Assembly: GCA_016705335.1 (NCBI GenBank)
Contig: JADIYN010000001.1
Location: 124,001-188,000 of the forward strand
Source of the DNA: Draconibacterium sp.
Lineage (GTDB): Bacteria > Bacteroidota > Bacteroidia > Bacteroidales > Prolixibacteraceae
DNA: 64,000 nucleotides
Direction: 5' to 3'
Of the stretch, positions 49,725 to 60,114 are shown one piece after another; the first letter of the stretch is position 1, and every line of letters starts with the position of its first letter. The translations under genes and the position numbers were made by a program. The notes under the pieces were generated by a model. That model was not told the origin of the DNA. It made no database searches and saw only the letters and a list, made by a program, of their open reading frames with translations.

Positions 49725-51161
49725 TTAAAACTCGGCATTTTTTGGAGTTCTGGCAAAGGGTATAACGTCGCGAATATTTCCCATTCCCGTTAACAAAAAT
49801 ATAAACCGCTCAAAACCAAGACCAAATCCACTGTGAACGACTGAACCAAACCGTCGCGTATCAAGGTACCACCACATTTCTTCAACCGGAATATGCATCT
49901 CTTTCATACGGGTTTCAAGTTTTACGAGGTTTTCTTCACGTTGAGAGCCACCAATTATTTCACCAATTTGCGGGAACAAAACATCCATTGCACCAACTGT
50001 TTTACCATCATCGTTTTGTTTCATATAAAACGCTTTGATGTCCTTTGGATAATTAGTCAGGATTACTGGGCATTTAAAGTGTTTCTCAACCAGGTAACGT
50101 TCATGTTCGCTTTGCAAATCAATTCCCCATTCAACCGGAAACTGGAATTTCTTTTTCTTAAAGGGTGCTGAATTTATAAGAATCTCAATCGCTTCAGTAT
50201 AAGTAATTCTCACAAAATCGTTGTTCAAAACAAATTTAAGTTTTTCGATTAAATCCATTGAACGCTGGTCCTGTGGTTTGTCTTTTTCTTCCTGCTGAAG
50301 CCGGGTTGCCAGAAATTGCAAATCATCCATGCAATTGTCAAGCGCATATTTAATAAGTGATTTTAAAAATTCTTCAGCTAAATCCATATTATCTTTCAAA
50401 TCGTAAAAAGCCATTTCAGGTTCAATCATCCAGAATTCAGCTAGGTGGCGGGTTGTATTTGAATTTTCAGCCCTGAAAGTTGGCCCGAAGGTGTAAATTT
50501 CGCCTAATGCCATTGCACCAAGTTCACCCTCCAACTGGCCTGAAACAGTTAAATTTGTTGGCTTTCCAAAAAAATCCTGGCTGTAATCAATTTGGCCATC
50601 TTCAGTTAATGGCGGATTTTTAGGATCGAGTGTGCTGACTCTGAACATTTGGCCGGCACCTTCAGCATCACTCGCGGTAATTATTGGGGTGTGCAGGTAA
50701 TTGAATCCTTTTTCATTGAAATAATTATGAATGGCAAAAGCCATTGCATGCCTTATTCTGAATATAGCACTGAATGTATTTGTACGAAAACGCAAATGGG
50801 CATTTTCACGCAGAAATTCGAGTGAGTGTTTTTTGGGTTGAATCGGATATTTCTCCGGGTCAGCGGTTCCAAGTAGTTCAACCTGTTCAGCAACCAATTC
50901 AATATTCTGACCGCTTCCTGCCGATTCGGCTAATTTACCTGTAACCGAAAGTGCCGCCCCAGTATTGATTTCCCGAAGTAACGATTCTTCGAAATTGTTT
51001 ACATCAACCACAATCTGAAGATTATGTATTGTTGAGCCATCATTCAAAGCAATAAAAAACACGTTTTTGCTTCCCCTTTTCGTTCTTACCCAACCCTTTG
51101 CAACAACAGTTTCATTGGCCTGGCCTTTTAACAGGATGTCTTTTATTTTTATCCGTTTCAT
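49725..51161 (-). CDS. asnS: asparaginyl-tRNA synthetase
   Basis: Class IIb synthetase, 478 aa, intact. N-terminal OB-fold anticodon domain (VVAKGWVRTKRGSKNVFFIAL), motif 2 FRAENSNTTRHLAEFWMIEPEM, and motif 3 GFGLGFERFIFLLTGMGNIRDVIPFARTP. The insertion of about 70 aa in the catalytic domain (QFLATRLQQEEKDKPQDQRS) is normal for AsnRS in this phylum. Its own promoter (TACTTTTG) lies upstream. Confidence 0.97.
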   Translation of the reverse strand: MKRIKIKDILLKGQANETVVAKGWVRTKRGSKNVFFIALNDGSTIHNLQIVVDVNNFEESLLREINTGAALSVTGKLAESAGSGQNIELVAEQVELLGTADPEKYPIQPKKHSLEFLRENAHLRFRTNTFSAIFRIRHAMAFAIHNYFNEKGFNYLHTPIITASDAEGAGQMFRVSTLDPKNPPLTEDGQIDYSQDFFGKPTNLTVSGQLEGELGAMALGEIYTFGPTFRAENSNTTRHLAEFWMIEPEMAFYDLKDNMDLAEEFLKSLIKYALDNCMDDLQFLATRLQQEEKDKPQDQRSMDLIEKLKFVLNNDFVRITYTEAIEILINSAPFKKKKFQFPVEWGIDLQSEHERYLVEKHFKCPVILTNYPKDIKAFYMKQNDDGKTVGAMDVLFPQIGEIIGGSQREENLVKLETRMKEMHIPVEEMWWYLDTRRFGSVVHSGFGLGFERFIFLLTGMGNIRDVIPFARTPKNAEF

Positions 51162-51210
51162 AAGTTTTATAAATTATTTTGAGCCTTATATTTTTTATTT
51201 TGAAAGGCTA

Positions 51211-51218
51211 CAAAAGTA
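51211..51218 (-). promoter_or_regulatory. -7 promoter element of asnS
   Basis: Minus-strand TACTTTTG fits TAnnTTTG exactly and lies about 50 nt before the asnS start. It follows a terminator-like hairpin for the upstream gene. Confidence 0.55.
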
Positions 51219-51285
51219 CATTTTTATACATTAATCAGTTGGGTGCGGGTTAATTATTGCAGCTTTTTTGATAATTATATAAAAT

Positions 51286-51325
51286 AAAAAACCACCCGTT
51301 TGCCAAGAGACATTCGAATGGTTTT
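51286..51325 (-). terminator. factor-independent terminator after the Gfo/Idh gene
   Basis: AAAACCA (51288-51294) pairs with TGGTTTT (51319-51325); the stem continues with CG/CG after a two-base mismatch. On the minus strand the stem is followed by a run of six T. It separates the Gfo/Idh gene from asnS. Confidence 0.6.
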
Positions 51326-51405
51326 AATTTCGAATTGATTGATTAATTCCTTTTCAGGAAAACAGGAGTGACAGGAAGAATCCTGGTTACACCCGTTAGT
51401 AAAAA

Positions 51406-52764
51406 TTATTCTTTCTCATAAGATCCCGGAACCGGTACTTTGGCAGTTTCAATATAACCAATGTTACCCATAATAAAGGTATCAGGTCCCAATTTCATAT
51501 CCGAGTTCATCATTTCATCATAGGTAACTTCTTTTCCTGTGTAAGCTGAAACCCTTCCCATAATTGCTACCATATTTGAAATAGCGGTTTCTTCAGCCTG
51601 GTTCCATGGAATATCCTGACGAATGCAAGTAACAAGATTCATGTGTTCCTGTACATATGGACTTGTTTCAGAACCTTCGGCAGAAAATAAGGCATTACCA
51701 GCTGCATCAACAATCCTGGGACCATTACCATCAGTTTTTGCAATTGCTTTAGTCCCATGAAAAACTTCATAAACACCATTTGTACAATCGTTTATCTGAC
51801 GGCACATGCTGTGCATTTGACGTCCGTCTCCAAAAGTATAATCAATGCTAAAATTATCGAACTGATCGCCGGTAGGTCTGCGCTGGCGCGAGCCAAAACC
51901 ATTTGCTTTAACTGGGTGTTGTCCAAAATACCACATGGCAACATCGAGGTTGTGAACATGTTGTTCAACAATATGGTCGCCTGAAAGCCAGCACCAGTTT
52001 ACCCAGTCGCGAATCATCCACTCCATTTCTGACCAGCTTGGATTATTGTCGCGATGCCATAATTTGCCGCCATTCCAGTAAACATTTGCTGAAACTATAT
52101 TTCCGATTCCGTTGTTTTGCAACTCTTTATAGAGGTTAATGTAATTGTGTTGATGCCTTCTTTGTGTTCCTGTAACAATTTTCAAACCCATAGATTCGGC
52201 CATTTTTGCAGCTGCAAGTACCTGACGTATTCCGGCAGGATCAACTGCGACAGGTTTTTCCATAAATACATGTTTGCGTGCTTTTACGGCAGCTTCGAAA
52301 TGCTCCGGACGAAATTTTGGTGGTGTTGCCAAAATAATAATATCAACACCTGAATCGATAACTTTTTCAAAGGCGTCGAAACCTACAAAACAGTTTTCGA
52401 TTGGAACTTCCTGTCCTTTTTCCTTTAATATTTTTTCACGGCAACTGTCAACCCGATCCTGAAAAACATCGCCAAGTGCAGTAATTGTAAGACCTGGACC
52501 TGCATCAAGAAAGTTAATTGCTGCACCTGAACCGCGTCCGCCGCATCCGATAACTCCGGCTTTTAGTTCTTTTCCTTCGGGAGCTGTTGCAAGCATCGGA
52601 GGAAATTTATACTCTGTTGGCACCCAGTCGTAGGCACCAGCAATTGCTGATTTATCACCACCACCGGCACATGATGTTAAAGCTCCAACACCCATTGTAC
52701 CTGCTGCGCCAACTGCTGCTGCGCTGGCTAAAAACTTTCTTCTTGAAAACTGATTGTTACTCAT
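51406..52764 (-). CDS. Gfo/Idh/MocA-family oxidoreductase with Tat/lipoprotein signal
   Basis: 452 aa, intact. Signal SRRKFLASAAAVGAAG with the twin Arg, followed by LTSCAGGG, a possible lipobox. Rossmann domain GVIGCGGRGSGAAINFLDAG; EKPVAVD at about residue 170 and the sugar-binding C-terminal domain with TGTQRRHQHNYINLYKEL and the DHIVEQHVHNLDVAMW histidine cluster. Exported Gfo/Idh proteins of this type are common in Bacteroidota and Planctomycetota and are believed to act on sugar derivatives. Substrate not known. Placed 129 bp after the cytochrome-SUMF1 fusion on the same strand. Confidence 0.9.
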   Translation of the reverse strand: MSNNQFSRRKFLASAAAVGAAGTMGVGALTSCAGGGDKSAIAGAYDWVPTEYKFPPMLATAPEGKELKAGVIGCGGRGSGAAINFLDAGPGLTITALGDVFQDRVDSCREKILKEKGQEVPIENCFVGFDAFEKVIDSGVDIIILATPPKFRPEHFEAAVKARKHVFMEKPVAVDPAGIRQVLAAAKMAESMGLKIVTGTQRRHQHNYINLYKELQNNGIGNIVSANVYWNGGKLWHRDNNPSWSEMEWMIRDWVNWCWLSGDHIVEQHVHNLDVAMWYFGQHPVKANGFGSRQRRPTGDQFDNFSIDYTFGDGRQMHSMCRQINDCTNGVYEVFHGTKAIAKTDGNGPRIVDAAGNALFSAEGSETSPYVQEHMNLVTCIRQDIPWNQAEETAISNMVAIMGRVSAYTGKEVTYDEMMNSDMKLGPDTFIMGNIGYIETAKVPVPGSYEKE

Positions 52765-52893
52765 GATATTAAATCTTTTTAGTTGAATTTAGGATTTTAA
52801 AATTATTACTTTTTTTTGGTTATTTATGTTTTTCAATAAAATCTGTTGGAGTAAATCCAAATAAACTACATCAAATCTGTTTGCCAGCTATTT

Positions 52894-54430
52894 TTATGGC
52901 GTTTTTGTTATTGTATTTTCGTCATATTCACAAACTACTCTGAAACTTATGTAATTGCAATCAGATAGCCACCAAATACTTTTTGGCATTTGCGGATCAG
53001 TTTTTAGCCAGGCTTCCGATTGTGTTGCACTGCGGGCTGCCGATCGCACATCCGCGATTTCACTCCTGAAGAATCCACCTCTTACAACGTGTTCCTCTCC
53101 AGAGGTTGGACCTTTCGGATCAGTAACTCCGTCATTTAAACTGGAATACGCATCCGGCGAATACCAGTCAGAAGTATATTCAGCGGCATTTCCCAACATA
53201 TTTTTCAATCCAAATGGATTTGCTTCAATTTTTTCAGGTAGTTGTGTTTTCGCTTTGCTGTTTTTTGCATAAACAACATACTTATCGATTAAGTTACTTT
53301 CTTTTCCAAACATTCTTCCCAGAAATCCTTTTTCTGCATAGTCTTTAACATTTCCTTCAAAGAAAAAAGGAGTTTCAGTTCCGCCACGTACAGCATATTC
53401 CCACTCGGCTTCTGTAGGCAAACGATAAGTTTTTCCGGTAACTTGAGACAACCATTTACAAAAAGTTTCAGCTGAATGGTAGCTCATTGTAATAGCCGGC
53501 CGCGAACCTAATCCCCAGTTTTGATCAGGTTGTCCATAAGGAGGTGTTGGCCCTGATATAGCATCTACGTCAGCTTCTGTACGCGCTCCTTCGGTATCAG
53601 TTGAACGGCCTTCGGCTGCAGTTGCAGAATAAAATGCAAGATAAACATCCCAGCTTACTTCAATTTCTGCCATAAAAACGGGCTGATTTTTACCTCTTTT
53701 GTGGTCCTTCATCAGGTTTTCTCAGTGGTTCATTTTCAGGGCTGCCAATTTTAAATGAACCGCCCGGAATAGCTTTCATTTCGAATGAAACCGTTGTATT
53801 TGGTATTGTTTCAGAAAAATCCTTAAATTCTGTAACTGTTGCAGGAGCTGTGTATTTTTCTTTATTATCATTTCCAGTATTTCCGAAGGATACATTTTTT
53901 GCGTGTAATGCATTGGGATCATAATGCCCAACATGCAGGTGACAGTTTATGCAAAGAAGTTCCTTTTCCTTTTGTGTATAATACAAATGGGCATTTTGTC
54001 CATCTTTTGTCAATGTCAGTGGAAACAGATTTTTGTGACAACCAACACAAGATTCCTGAAAAACATGATGTTTTGCAAATTCAAGTGTTGATTTTTCTTC
54101 CCAGTTAAAATCGGCGCTGTCTTTAAAAACAAGGCCATAAACATCTCTTGCTGATGCTTTTATTTTTTCAGCAAGGTAATTCTGGCCTTTTGGCGGTAAA
54201 TGGCAATCAACACAGCCAATATGAATTCCAACCCGTGTATCATAATGAACCGATTGTTTCCATGACTCGAAAACATGCGGATGTACATGGCACATCTCAC
54301 ATGATTCGTTGGTTGAAGTTGCCTCAATTGCTTTGTTTGACAGGATGGCAGCAAAAACTCCAATTACAAAACCAATAAATATGATGAGAAGAATTTTCTT
54401 TCGTAAGAAATCTATAAATTTTTTTAGCAT
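52894..54430 (-). CDS. NrfH/NapC-like tetraheme cytochrome c fused to SUMF1 (FGE-like) domain, frameshifted
   Basis: An N-terminal membrane anchor (LLIIFIGFVIGVFAAIL) is followed by four CxxCH heme sites, CEMCH, CVDCH, CVGCH and CINCH, within about 185 aa, as in NrfH/NapC quinol dehydrogenases. After a linker of about 50 aa comes a SUMF1/EgtB-type domain: EMKAIPGGSFKIGSPENEP, TYRLPTEAEWEYAVRGGTE, NMLGNAAEYTSDWY, VRGGFFRSEIADVRSA. The reactive cysteine pair of true formylglycine generators is not present. One slip near 53695-53715 separates the parts. Repaired length about 511 aa. The redox role is inferred from the domains; no partner enzyme is adjacent. Confidence 0.87.
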
Positions 54431-54861
54431 GATTAATGTTTACCTTATGGTTTAATTGTATTAATATGAACCCAAAAATAGCAATTTATTAAAAAGTAAC
54501 TCAATTAATGCGTGTTTTGTAACATATTTAGATTCAATTAATAATGGTTTTAAGAATTGTACATACTATATTTTATCAATTTAAAAGACGCAAAAATTGC
54601 AAATTATACCTACTGAATAAAGTTAAGTAATAGGAGAAAGAGGTTTATAATTGAAAAAGAGTTGCCATTTGATAATGACAACCCGGGAACCTTTGAGAAA
54701 ATGAATTGAGTGAGAGAATGAATATGAATTATATATTTAGGTAACTCCGTATATTTTCATGATGCAATTTTAAAACCTAATCATTACAAATAATTTAAGT
54801 TTTGGTAAAACATATATTAAAACTTATTATTTTGGTTTTGAAATTCATTTAGTTTTTTTCG
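54431..54861. other. 431-bp divergent intergenic region
   Basis: Between the start of the cytochrome-SUMF1 gene and comF. A/T rich. No gene, RNA or repeat recognised. TTATTATTTTGG about 30 bp before comF is a weak match to a -7 element. Confidence 0.4.
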
Positions 54862-55561
54862 ATGGAAAAGATAACCAACAGATTCAGTAATTTTCTTGAA
54901 CTTATTTTTCCAACTCTATGTGTTACCTGCGGAAACCGGTTAGTAATCCAGGAAAGGTTTTTGTGTATCGACTGCTGGCTTGACCTGCCGGTATCAAATT
55001 TTCATCTCCATTCAGGAAATAAAGTAGAACAGTTATTTTGGGGAAGGGTGAAAATTGAGTTTGCAACTGCCTATTTTTCTTTTAATAAGGGTAGTAATTA
55101 TCAGCATCTCATACATTTTATAAAATATAAAGGAATGAAGGAACTGGGTTTTGAAACCGGGCGAAGATTCGGAATTTCACTTTTGGAATCAAAAGATTTT
55201 TGTTCAGTCGATTATATTGTGCCGGTTCCGCTTCATCCAAAAAAAGAAAAAGAGGGGATACAACCAAAGTGAGTGGATTGCTAAAGGAATGTCTGAAGCG
55301 ATGAAAATTCCCATTTCAGTCGATAATTTACAACGTAATCTGCACACTTCTACACAAACCCGCAAAAACCGTTTTGAACGCTGGGAAAATGTCGAGAATA
55401 TTTTTGAATCAACCCGCCCCGAAGAATTTGAAGGTAAACATATTTTGTTAATTGATGATGTGGTAACCACCGGATCAACACTTGAATCGTGTGCATTACA
55501 ACTACTTCAAATTGAAAATGTGAAAGTAAGCATCGCAACCCTCGCATTTGCAGATTTTTAA
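54862..55561 (+). CDS. comF: ComF-family phosphoribosyltransferase-like protein, frameshifted
   Basis: Associated with DNA uptake in competent bacteria. N-terminal double zinc-finger pattern CVTCGNRL...CIDCWLDLP (residues about 18-40). A PRTase fold with IVPVPLHPKKEK and the PRPP loop HILLIDDVVTTGSTLESC. One slip near 55255-55262 joins KKRGYNQSEWIAKGMSEAM. Repaired length about 232 aa. Monocistronic by spacing. Biochemical activity is unproven for the family. Confidence 0.9.
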
Positions 55562-55697
55562 CAAACATTAGCTTATTCTTTGATTTATAACTGGTTAGGT
55601 ATTATGTAATATTTCCTTCTGATAATACCTGAGAATTTCTGTTTTCAACCAAACAGTATATTTTTTGTTACAATGTTGAATTAAAGTTTTTAATAAA

Positions 55698-56115
55698 GTG
55701 GATTTTACAATATCAAAATATATACCAGGGTGTCCGTCCCGCAGTTACCCTGCCTTCAAAACAAATGTATATCCTTCTTGGCGAAGATGGAATGAGGAAA
55801 ATGGTAAGTAACCATTATGATCTTTTAAAAGAAAGTGAGATAAAAGATTTATTCCCTAAAAACCCTGTTGCGCTTGAAAAAGCAAAGGAACATTCTGCAG
55901 ATTTTTTTATTCAGATTTGCGGAGGTCCGCAATATTTCAACCAAAACAGGGGAATGCCGCAGTTAAACCGAAGACATTTACCATTTAAAATTACTGCTGA
56001 AGCCCGAATTGTTTGGCTCAGTTGTTATAAAGAAGTATTGCAAAAAATGGAATTGCCACCCGAAGTTTTACTTCATTTTGGAATTATCTCAGAGTTTTCT
56101 CAAAATGGATGGTAA
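55698..56115 (+). CDS. truncated hemoglobin, frameshifted at the N-terminus
   Basis: Short globin of about 138 aa. The long open part begins at MYILLGEDGMRKMV; upstream, DFTISKYIPG and GVRPAVTLPSKQ continue in two frames separated by an extra G near 55730. Features: KEHSADFFIQICGGPQYFNQNRGMP, then NRRHLPFKITAEARIVWL, whose His is the likely proximal heme ligand. Possible GTG start at 55698. Probably binds O2 or NO. No operon partners. The start is uncertain. Confidence 0.8.
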
Positions 56116-56234
56116 ATTCATGAATAAAACCCGGGAAATTGAACTTTCTTTGCAAAACTTTTTTCGGGTTAAACATTATTAATAATCAGGTGTTTAATTC
56201 ACTAAAGAAAAAATATTAACCAAAATTTATTAAA

Positions 56235-57289
56235 ATGAAATTGTACAATGTATTATTATTTGCTATCGTAGCAATCATCCTGAATTCATGTAGCCCAAAA
56301 CCGGCTCAACCTGAAGCACAGAATAATGTGAAATATTTCAGGAGCCTGCTTTTCAGTGAAACTTCGTGGGATTTGGAAAGAGGTTCGCATGAGTTGACTG
56401 CCGAACAGGCAAAATCGGTCAACAACTACAAATTTACCTACAACGATAACGCCCAGTTGGTTTCGGTAGAATACAACCGAAACGACAGTCTGCTTGATTA
56501 TTCATCAATGGGATCTGCTAAAATTACATACACCTACGAAGGTGATTTGCAGGTTAAACGTTTCTTCAATGAAAAAACGAACCTACAAAAAATGGCGGCG
56601 CAAGCGTTTACGAATTCAAACTTGATGCTGACGGAATGAGAGTTGCAATGCGTTTCCTTGATGAAACAGGGCAACCAGTTGAAAACAGAAATAATATTCA
56701 TAATTATGTTTGGACAAAACTACCGGATGGAATGATCAAAGAAGTTCGTTATAATTTAGCTGAAGATTCAGTAATTATGCATCCTTTCTGCCCGTTTTAT
56801 GAACTTCGTTTTTCATATGATGCAAACGGTTATGTAACCCGTATGGCCAATTACGACAACGACACACTTTACAATTGCACCGCTGAAAATTGCGGAGATA
56901 TTGGTGTTTCTTATTTCCTTTTTGCTAACAATGAACATGGAGATGTTGAAAGTTTTTCAGTGCACAATACGGTTGGACAGCTCTCCAATTTATACTGGGG
57001 TTGGGCGAAAAGGGTAAGTGTTTATGATGAAAATGGATATGCTATTGAAACTACCATGTTTGATATGGACGATGAATATCTTGGCGGGAAAGGCATCCCT
57101 GTAACACAAACTGTTTATGATGAACATGGCGCACCTGTAAAAAGAATTTCGATGGACAAGGACAAAAATATTATCAATGATCCAAACAGCGGAGTTGCGA
57201 TTACTGAATTCAAATATGACGAAACCGGCCGTCGAACTGAAACTTTGCGTTTTGACAAAGATGGAAATACTGTAGAAAATAAAGGATAA
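56235..57289 (+). CDS. hypothetical lipoprotein with YD-like repeats, frameshifted
   Basis: Lipoprotein signal LLFAIVAIILNSCSPK, then about 330 aa with recurring FxYDxxGxVxxxxxYxxD units (FSYDANGYVTRMANYDND, SVYDENGYAIETTMFDMD, FKYDETGRRTETLRFDKD), like the repeats of YD/Rhs-type and DUF4595 surface proteins. One slip near 56590 where FNEKTNLQK changes to NGGASVYEFKLDADG. Repaired length 351 aa. Function unknown. It is 20 bp from the rhodanese lipoprotein downstream and may share its transcript. A hairpin (AACCCG...CGGGTT, 56128-56170) lies upstream. Confidence 0.65.
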
Positions 57290-57309
57290 TTTTAGTTACT
57301 GTAAACTTT

Positions 57310-58244
57310 ATGAAACAGTTAAAATCATTATTCCGAATATTTGTTTTTGCTTCAATTGTCTTTTTCGTTTCATGTTCAGGTGAGAAGAAACCGAAAAATG
57401 AAACTGAAGTTATTGCTGAAAAATCAAACGTTCAACCTGTTGAAATTAATAAGGAAGCAAAACTTTTACTTGATTATCTGGCAGAAACAGGCGACTATGT
57501 GAAGGCCATATAAAAGGTGCAGTTAATATTGAAATTGGTGGTTTGACTGACTATTTTGCCAATAAAATTAAGCCATTTGAATACGACAAAATTATTCTGG
57601 CTTGTTATTCAGGTCAAAGTTCAAGTTATTCAACCTCGCTTTTACGGCTCATGGGATACGGTAATGTTTATTCACTTCGATATGGAATGAGTGGCTGGAA
57701 CCCGAAAATGGATAACAAATGGCTGGAAAATATCGGCTCAAATTATGAAGAAAACCTTGAAACTACTGATATTCTGAAAGCAGAGCCTGGTGATTTTCCA
57801 TTGTTGAATACAGGAAAAACTACAGGAGCCGAAATTTTTGATGAAAGAATATCATCATTGTTTGCAGATTATCCAAATGCTACAATTTCAGCAGATACAG
57901 TTTTTAGCCATCCTGAGAAATATTACATAATCAACTACGAACGCAAAGATAAATACGATGCGGGACATATTCCGGGTGCTGTGCGTTACAAAACCGGCGG
58001 AACACTTGGCATACTAACTGAAATGCAGACAATCCCGGCTGACCGTGAAATTGTTGTGTATTGCGGATCCGGGCACAACTCAGCTTTTGTAACCGCCTAT
58101 TTGAGGTTGTTTGGTTACAATGCCAAAACATTGAGATTTGGAAACAACAGTTTTATGCACAATAGAATGATTGCCGAAAAGGACAAACTTTCGTGGTTGC
58201 CTTTTACTGATGCTGATGTGAAGGATTTTCCTGTTGTAAAATAA
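57310..58244 (+). CDS. lipoprotein with two rhodanese domains, frameshifted
   Basis: Lipoprotein signal (FVFASIVFFVSCSGEK). First rhodanese domain with GHIKGAVNIEIGG and loop ACYSGQSSSY (Cys present); second with YDAGHIPGAVRYKTGG and loop VYCGSGHNSAF (Cys present). The frame breaks near 57502, where one base is missing before GHIKGAVN. Repaired length 311 aa. Both sites keep their cysteine, unlike the rhodaneses next to the YeeE genes. As an envelope lipoprotein it would handle sulfane sulfur outside the cytoplasm. Convergent with the second YeeE module. Confidence 0.85.
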
Positions 58245-58258
58245 ATTTATCAGAATAT

Positions 58259-58726
58259 TTATTGTAAATCGGATTCCAGTCTGGCCATAGTGTCGGGCTG
58301 GAATTCGTATTTTAAAACCTCAGGGTTATCTTCGTTTGAAAGGATAAAAACATTTTTAATATCCAATTGATTTAAAATTACCCAGGCTTTTGCTGTTATT
58401 GAAATATCGCTGGCAACAAGAAGTATTTTATTTTCGGTTTCTTTCAACTGTTTAAGTGATGATTCTTCAAGCAATTCTTCAAACGGAATTTTAAGTGAAT
58501 TTTCAAACCGTGAAGAACCTGACTCGTTCAAATCGACTATTAAATACTGCGTTTTATTATTTTCTATTTCGTTTGCAGATATTATAAAATTATTGGAATC
58601 CACTGCTTCAATTGCGCTTTTTGCATCTTGTTTAAATCCGTCTTTACCTACAGTTTTAACAATTACCAAAACCAAAACAACCACCAACACCAGCAATACT
58701 ATTTTCAAATTCGATAATTTCCCCAT
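58259..58726 (-). CDS. membrane-anchored degenerate rhodanese-like protein
   Basis: 155 aa with one N-terminal hydrophobic anchor (LKIVLLVLVVVLVLVIV). The rest looks like a worn rhodanese fold: YLIVDLNESGSSRFENSLKI for the DxR/GHIxGA region and ILLVASDISITAKAWVILNQ for the loop region, where the cysteine is absent. Intact. Last gene of the second YeeE module. Fold assignment is by pattern only. Confidence 0.6.
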   Translation of the reverse strand: MGKLSNLKIVLLVLVVVLVLVIVKTVGKDGFKQDAKSAIEAVDSNNFIISANEIENNKTQYLIVDLNESGSSRFENSLKIPFEELLEESSLKQLKETENKILLVASDISITAKAWVILNQLDIKNVFILSNEDNPEVLKYEFQPDTMARLESDLQ

Positions 58727-58815
58727 TTTTATTTACTATTTATCGAAATACCAGTTTACTATTTTACTATTTTCAATTTGAACAATCTCCCAATCTCTCA
58801 TTCTTTCATTTCTTC

Positions 58816-59425
58816 CTAACACCCACCATCCAACTTTTGCCCTTTGCAACCTTTTCGCATCAAAAAATTTTGTCTTCAAACTGTCAGGCAAACTGTTTAT
58901 TTGTGTAAAAATATCGCGTGCTTTATAACGGTTTTCGAAAAGTGCATTTTCTCTTGGAGTAATTCTTTCCCCTTCGAATTTGGTCAGCATTACAGTTTTA
59001 AACCATTCATTCAAGCCACCTTCCATAACATAGCAGTTTTCGGCGCCAAGTCCGGTTGCAATTGTCCACACTATATTTGCATTTTGGTCACCATTGCCGT
59101 AAAAAACAGTTCGCATATTTTTCTGGCTGAAATAAACCGACCAGTTGGGATTCAGCAAATCATCAAACGGAATATTAACTGAGCCCGGAATGTTGCATTT
59201 TCTGAATTCATCAGCACCGCGTAAATCAATCAATTGAACCGTACTGTCTTCATTATTTACAAATCTTGCAACCTCGTCAACAGAAAAATAAATTTCTTTT
59301 GAACCCGATTTTTCAAGTAATTCGCTGGGTTTTAATTTAAAAATTTTTGATGAAGGATTTGGCATAAAAGCCAGTAGGAAACCCAACCCAACCAGCAATA
59401 CAGTTATTTTTATTCTCGCGTCCAT
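58816..59425 (-). CDS. exported cysteine-less rhodanese, C-terminal Gly-Gly-Cys after one frameshift
   Basis: N-terminal signal/anchor (VLLVGLGFLLAFMPN); one rhodanese fold (VQLIDLRGADEFRKCNIPG...NCYVMEGGLNEWFK); loop FYGNGDQNAN, no cysteine. As read, the frame runs on to 58736 into low-complexity spacer. Removing one base from a run in the AAAGGGCAAAA area (58836-58846) makes the tail LDGGC followed by TAG at 58816-58818. That mirrors the paralogue at 39.0 kb, so I take it as the true end (about 202 aa). Adjacent to two YeeE halves. The same kind of operon partner and tail argue for a conserved functional cysteine. Confidence 0.72.
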
Positions 59426-59508
59426 TTCAATCTCTATTAATCTCTAATAATCTCTATTAATTTCAACTAATCTCTTTTATCTCTACTAACCAACCACAAT
59501 TAATTTCT
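59426..59508. repeat. tandem-like tctctattaatc spacer
   Basis: Repeats of a degenerate unit about 12-13 bp long (tctctattaatc, tctctaataatc, tctctattaatt, caactaatctct). No coding potential. Between the rhodanese and YeeE genes. Confidence 0.5.
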
Positions 59509-60111
59509 CTAAATATCTGAAGTAATCTCTGGACGATTAAACTTTTTTTCGGCAAGTTCTGCAATCCAAAACAAAATAACAGCAGCAACTATCAGAATAA
59601 AAGTAAACACCCCTGGCGAAACTCCCATCCAGTCGTCAACTTTCATCGGTCCTTTAAACCCGCTAATTGCAAATTTTTCTACAATTGGATAGGTTTCAGC
59701 AAACAAAAATGCGCCAACCAATCCACCAAAAAGAAAAAACAAAGCATCGATTTTTCCAATTGAAAGTGCGCTGATACCGGTTCCCGGACAAAAACCGCCC
59801 ATTACAAAACCGGCTCCCATTATTACTCCTCCAACTATTGAAGCACCAATAAAATATGGATTTACGTACACGAGGCTCAAATCAAGCAAGCCAAAAAAGC
59901 TGAGAAATTGTGAACCCACAAGTGCAACAATTGCAGCTGTAAAAAATACTTTTAAAACGGTTGTGTCATAACCATAAAACATCCCGGCAAGTTTTCGACT
60001 CGATGAAAATCCGGCCTGCTCAAGAGCGAAACCAAAACCAATTCCGATGATAAAACCAATTAGCAGGTTTACCCATTCGGGGAGAGATGATATTATAGAT
60101 AGTGGACCCAT
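59509..60111 (-). CDS. YeeE/YedE half-size sulfur transporter (CPGT half), second copy
   Basis: 200 aa, intact, with about five helices. FSSSRKLAGMFYGYDTTVLKVFF and GGFCPGTGISALSIGKIDALFFLFGG. Compared with the copy at 39.7 kb it keeps the first Cys, but the second is replaced (GISA instead of SFCA) and it has about 25 extra residues in an added loop/helix. The difference suggests that the two modules do not carry exactly the same substrate or work at different affinities. Confidence 0.88.
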   Translation of the reverse strand: MGPLSIISSLPEWVNLLIGFIIGIGFGFALEQAGFSSSRKLAGMFYGYDTTVLKVFFTAAIVALVGSQFLSFFGLLDLSLVYVNPYFIGASIVGGVIMGAGFVMGGFCPGTGISALSIGKIDALFFLFGGLVGAFLFAETYPIVEKFAISGFKGPMKVDDWMGVSPGVFTFILIVAAVILFWIAELAEKKFNRPEITSDI

Positions 60112-60114
60112 TTT

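Noticed and set aside
52894..54430. NrfHA nitrite reductase system
   Set aside because: The cytochrome part resembles NrfH, but no pentaheme NrfA catalytic gene is adjacent; the partner is a SUMF1 domain instead.
59426..59508. CRISPR or iteron-type array
   Set aside because: The unit is short and degenerate, without spacers of constant length, and no replication gene is adjacent.
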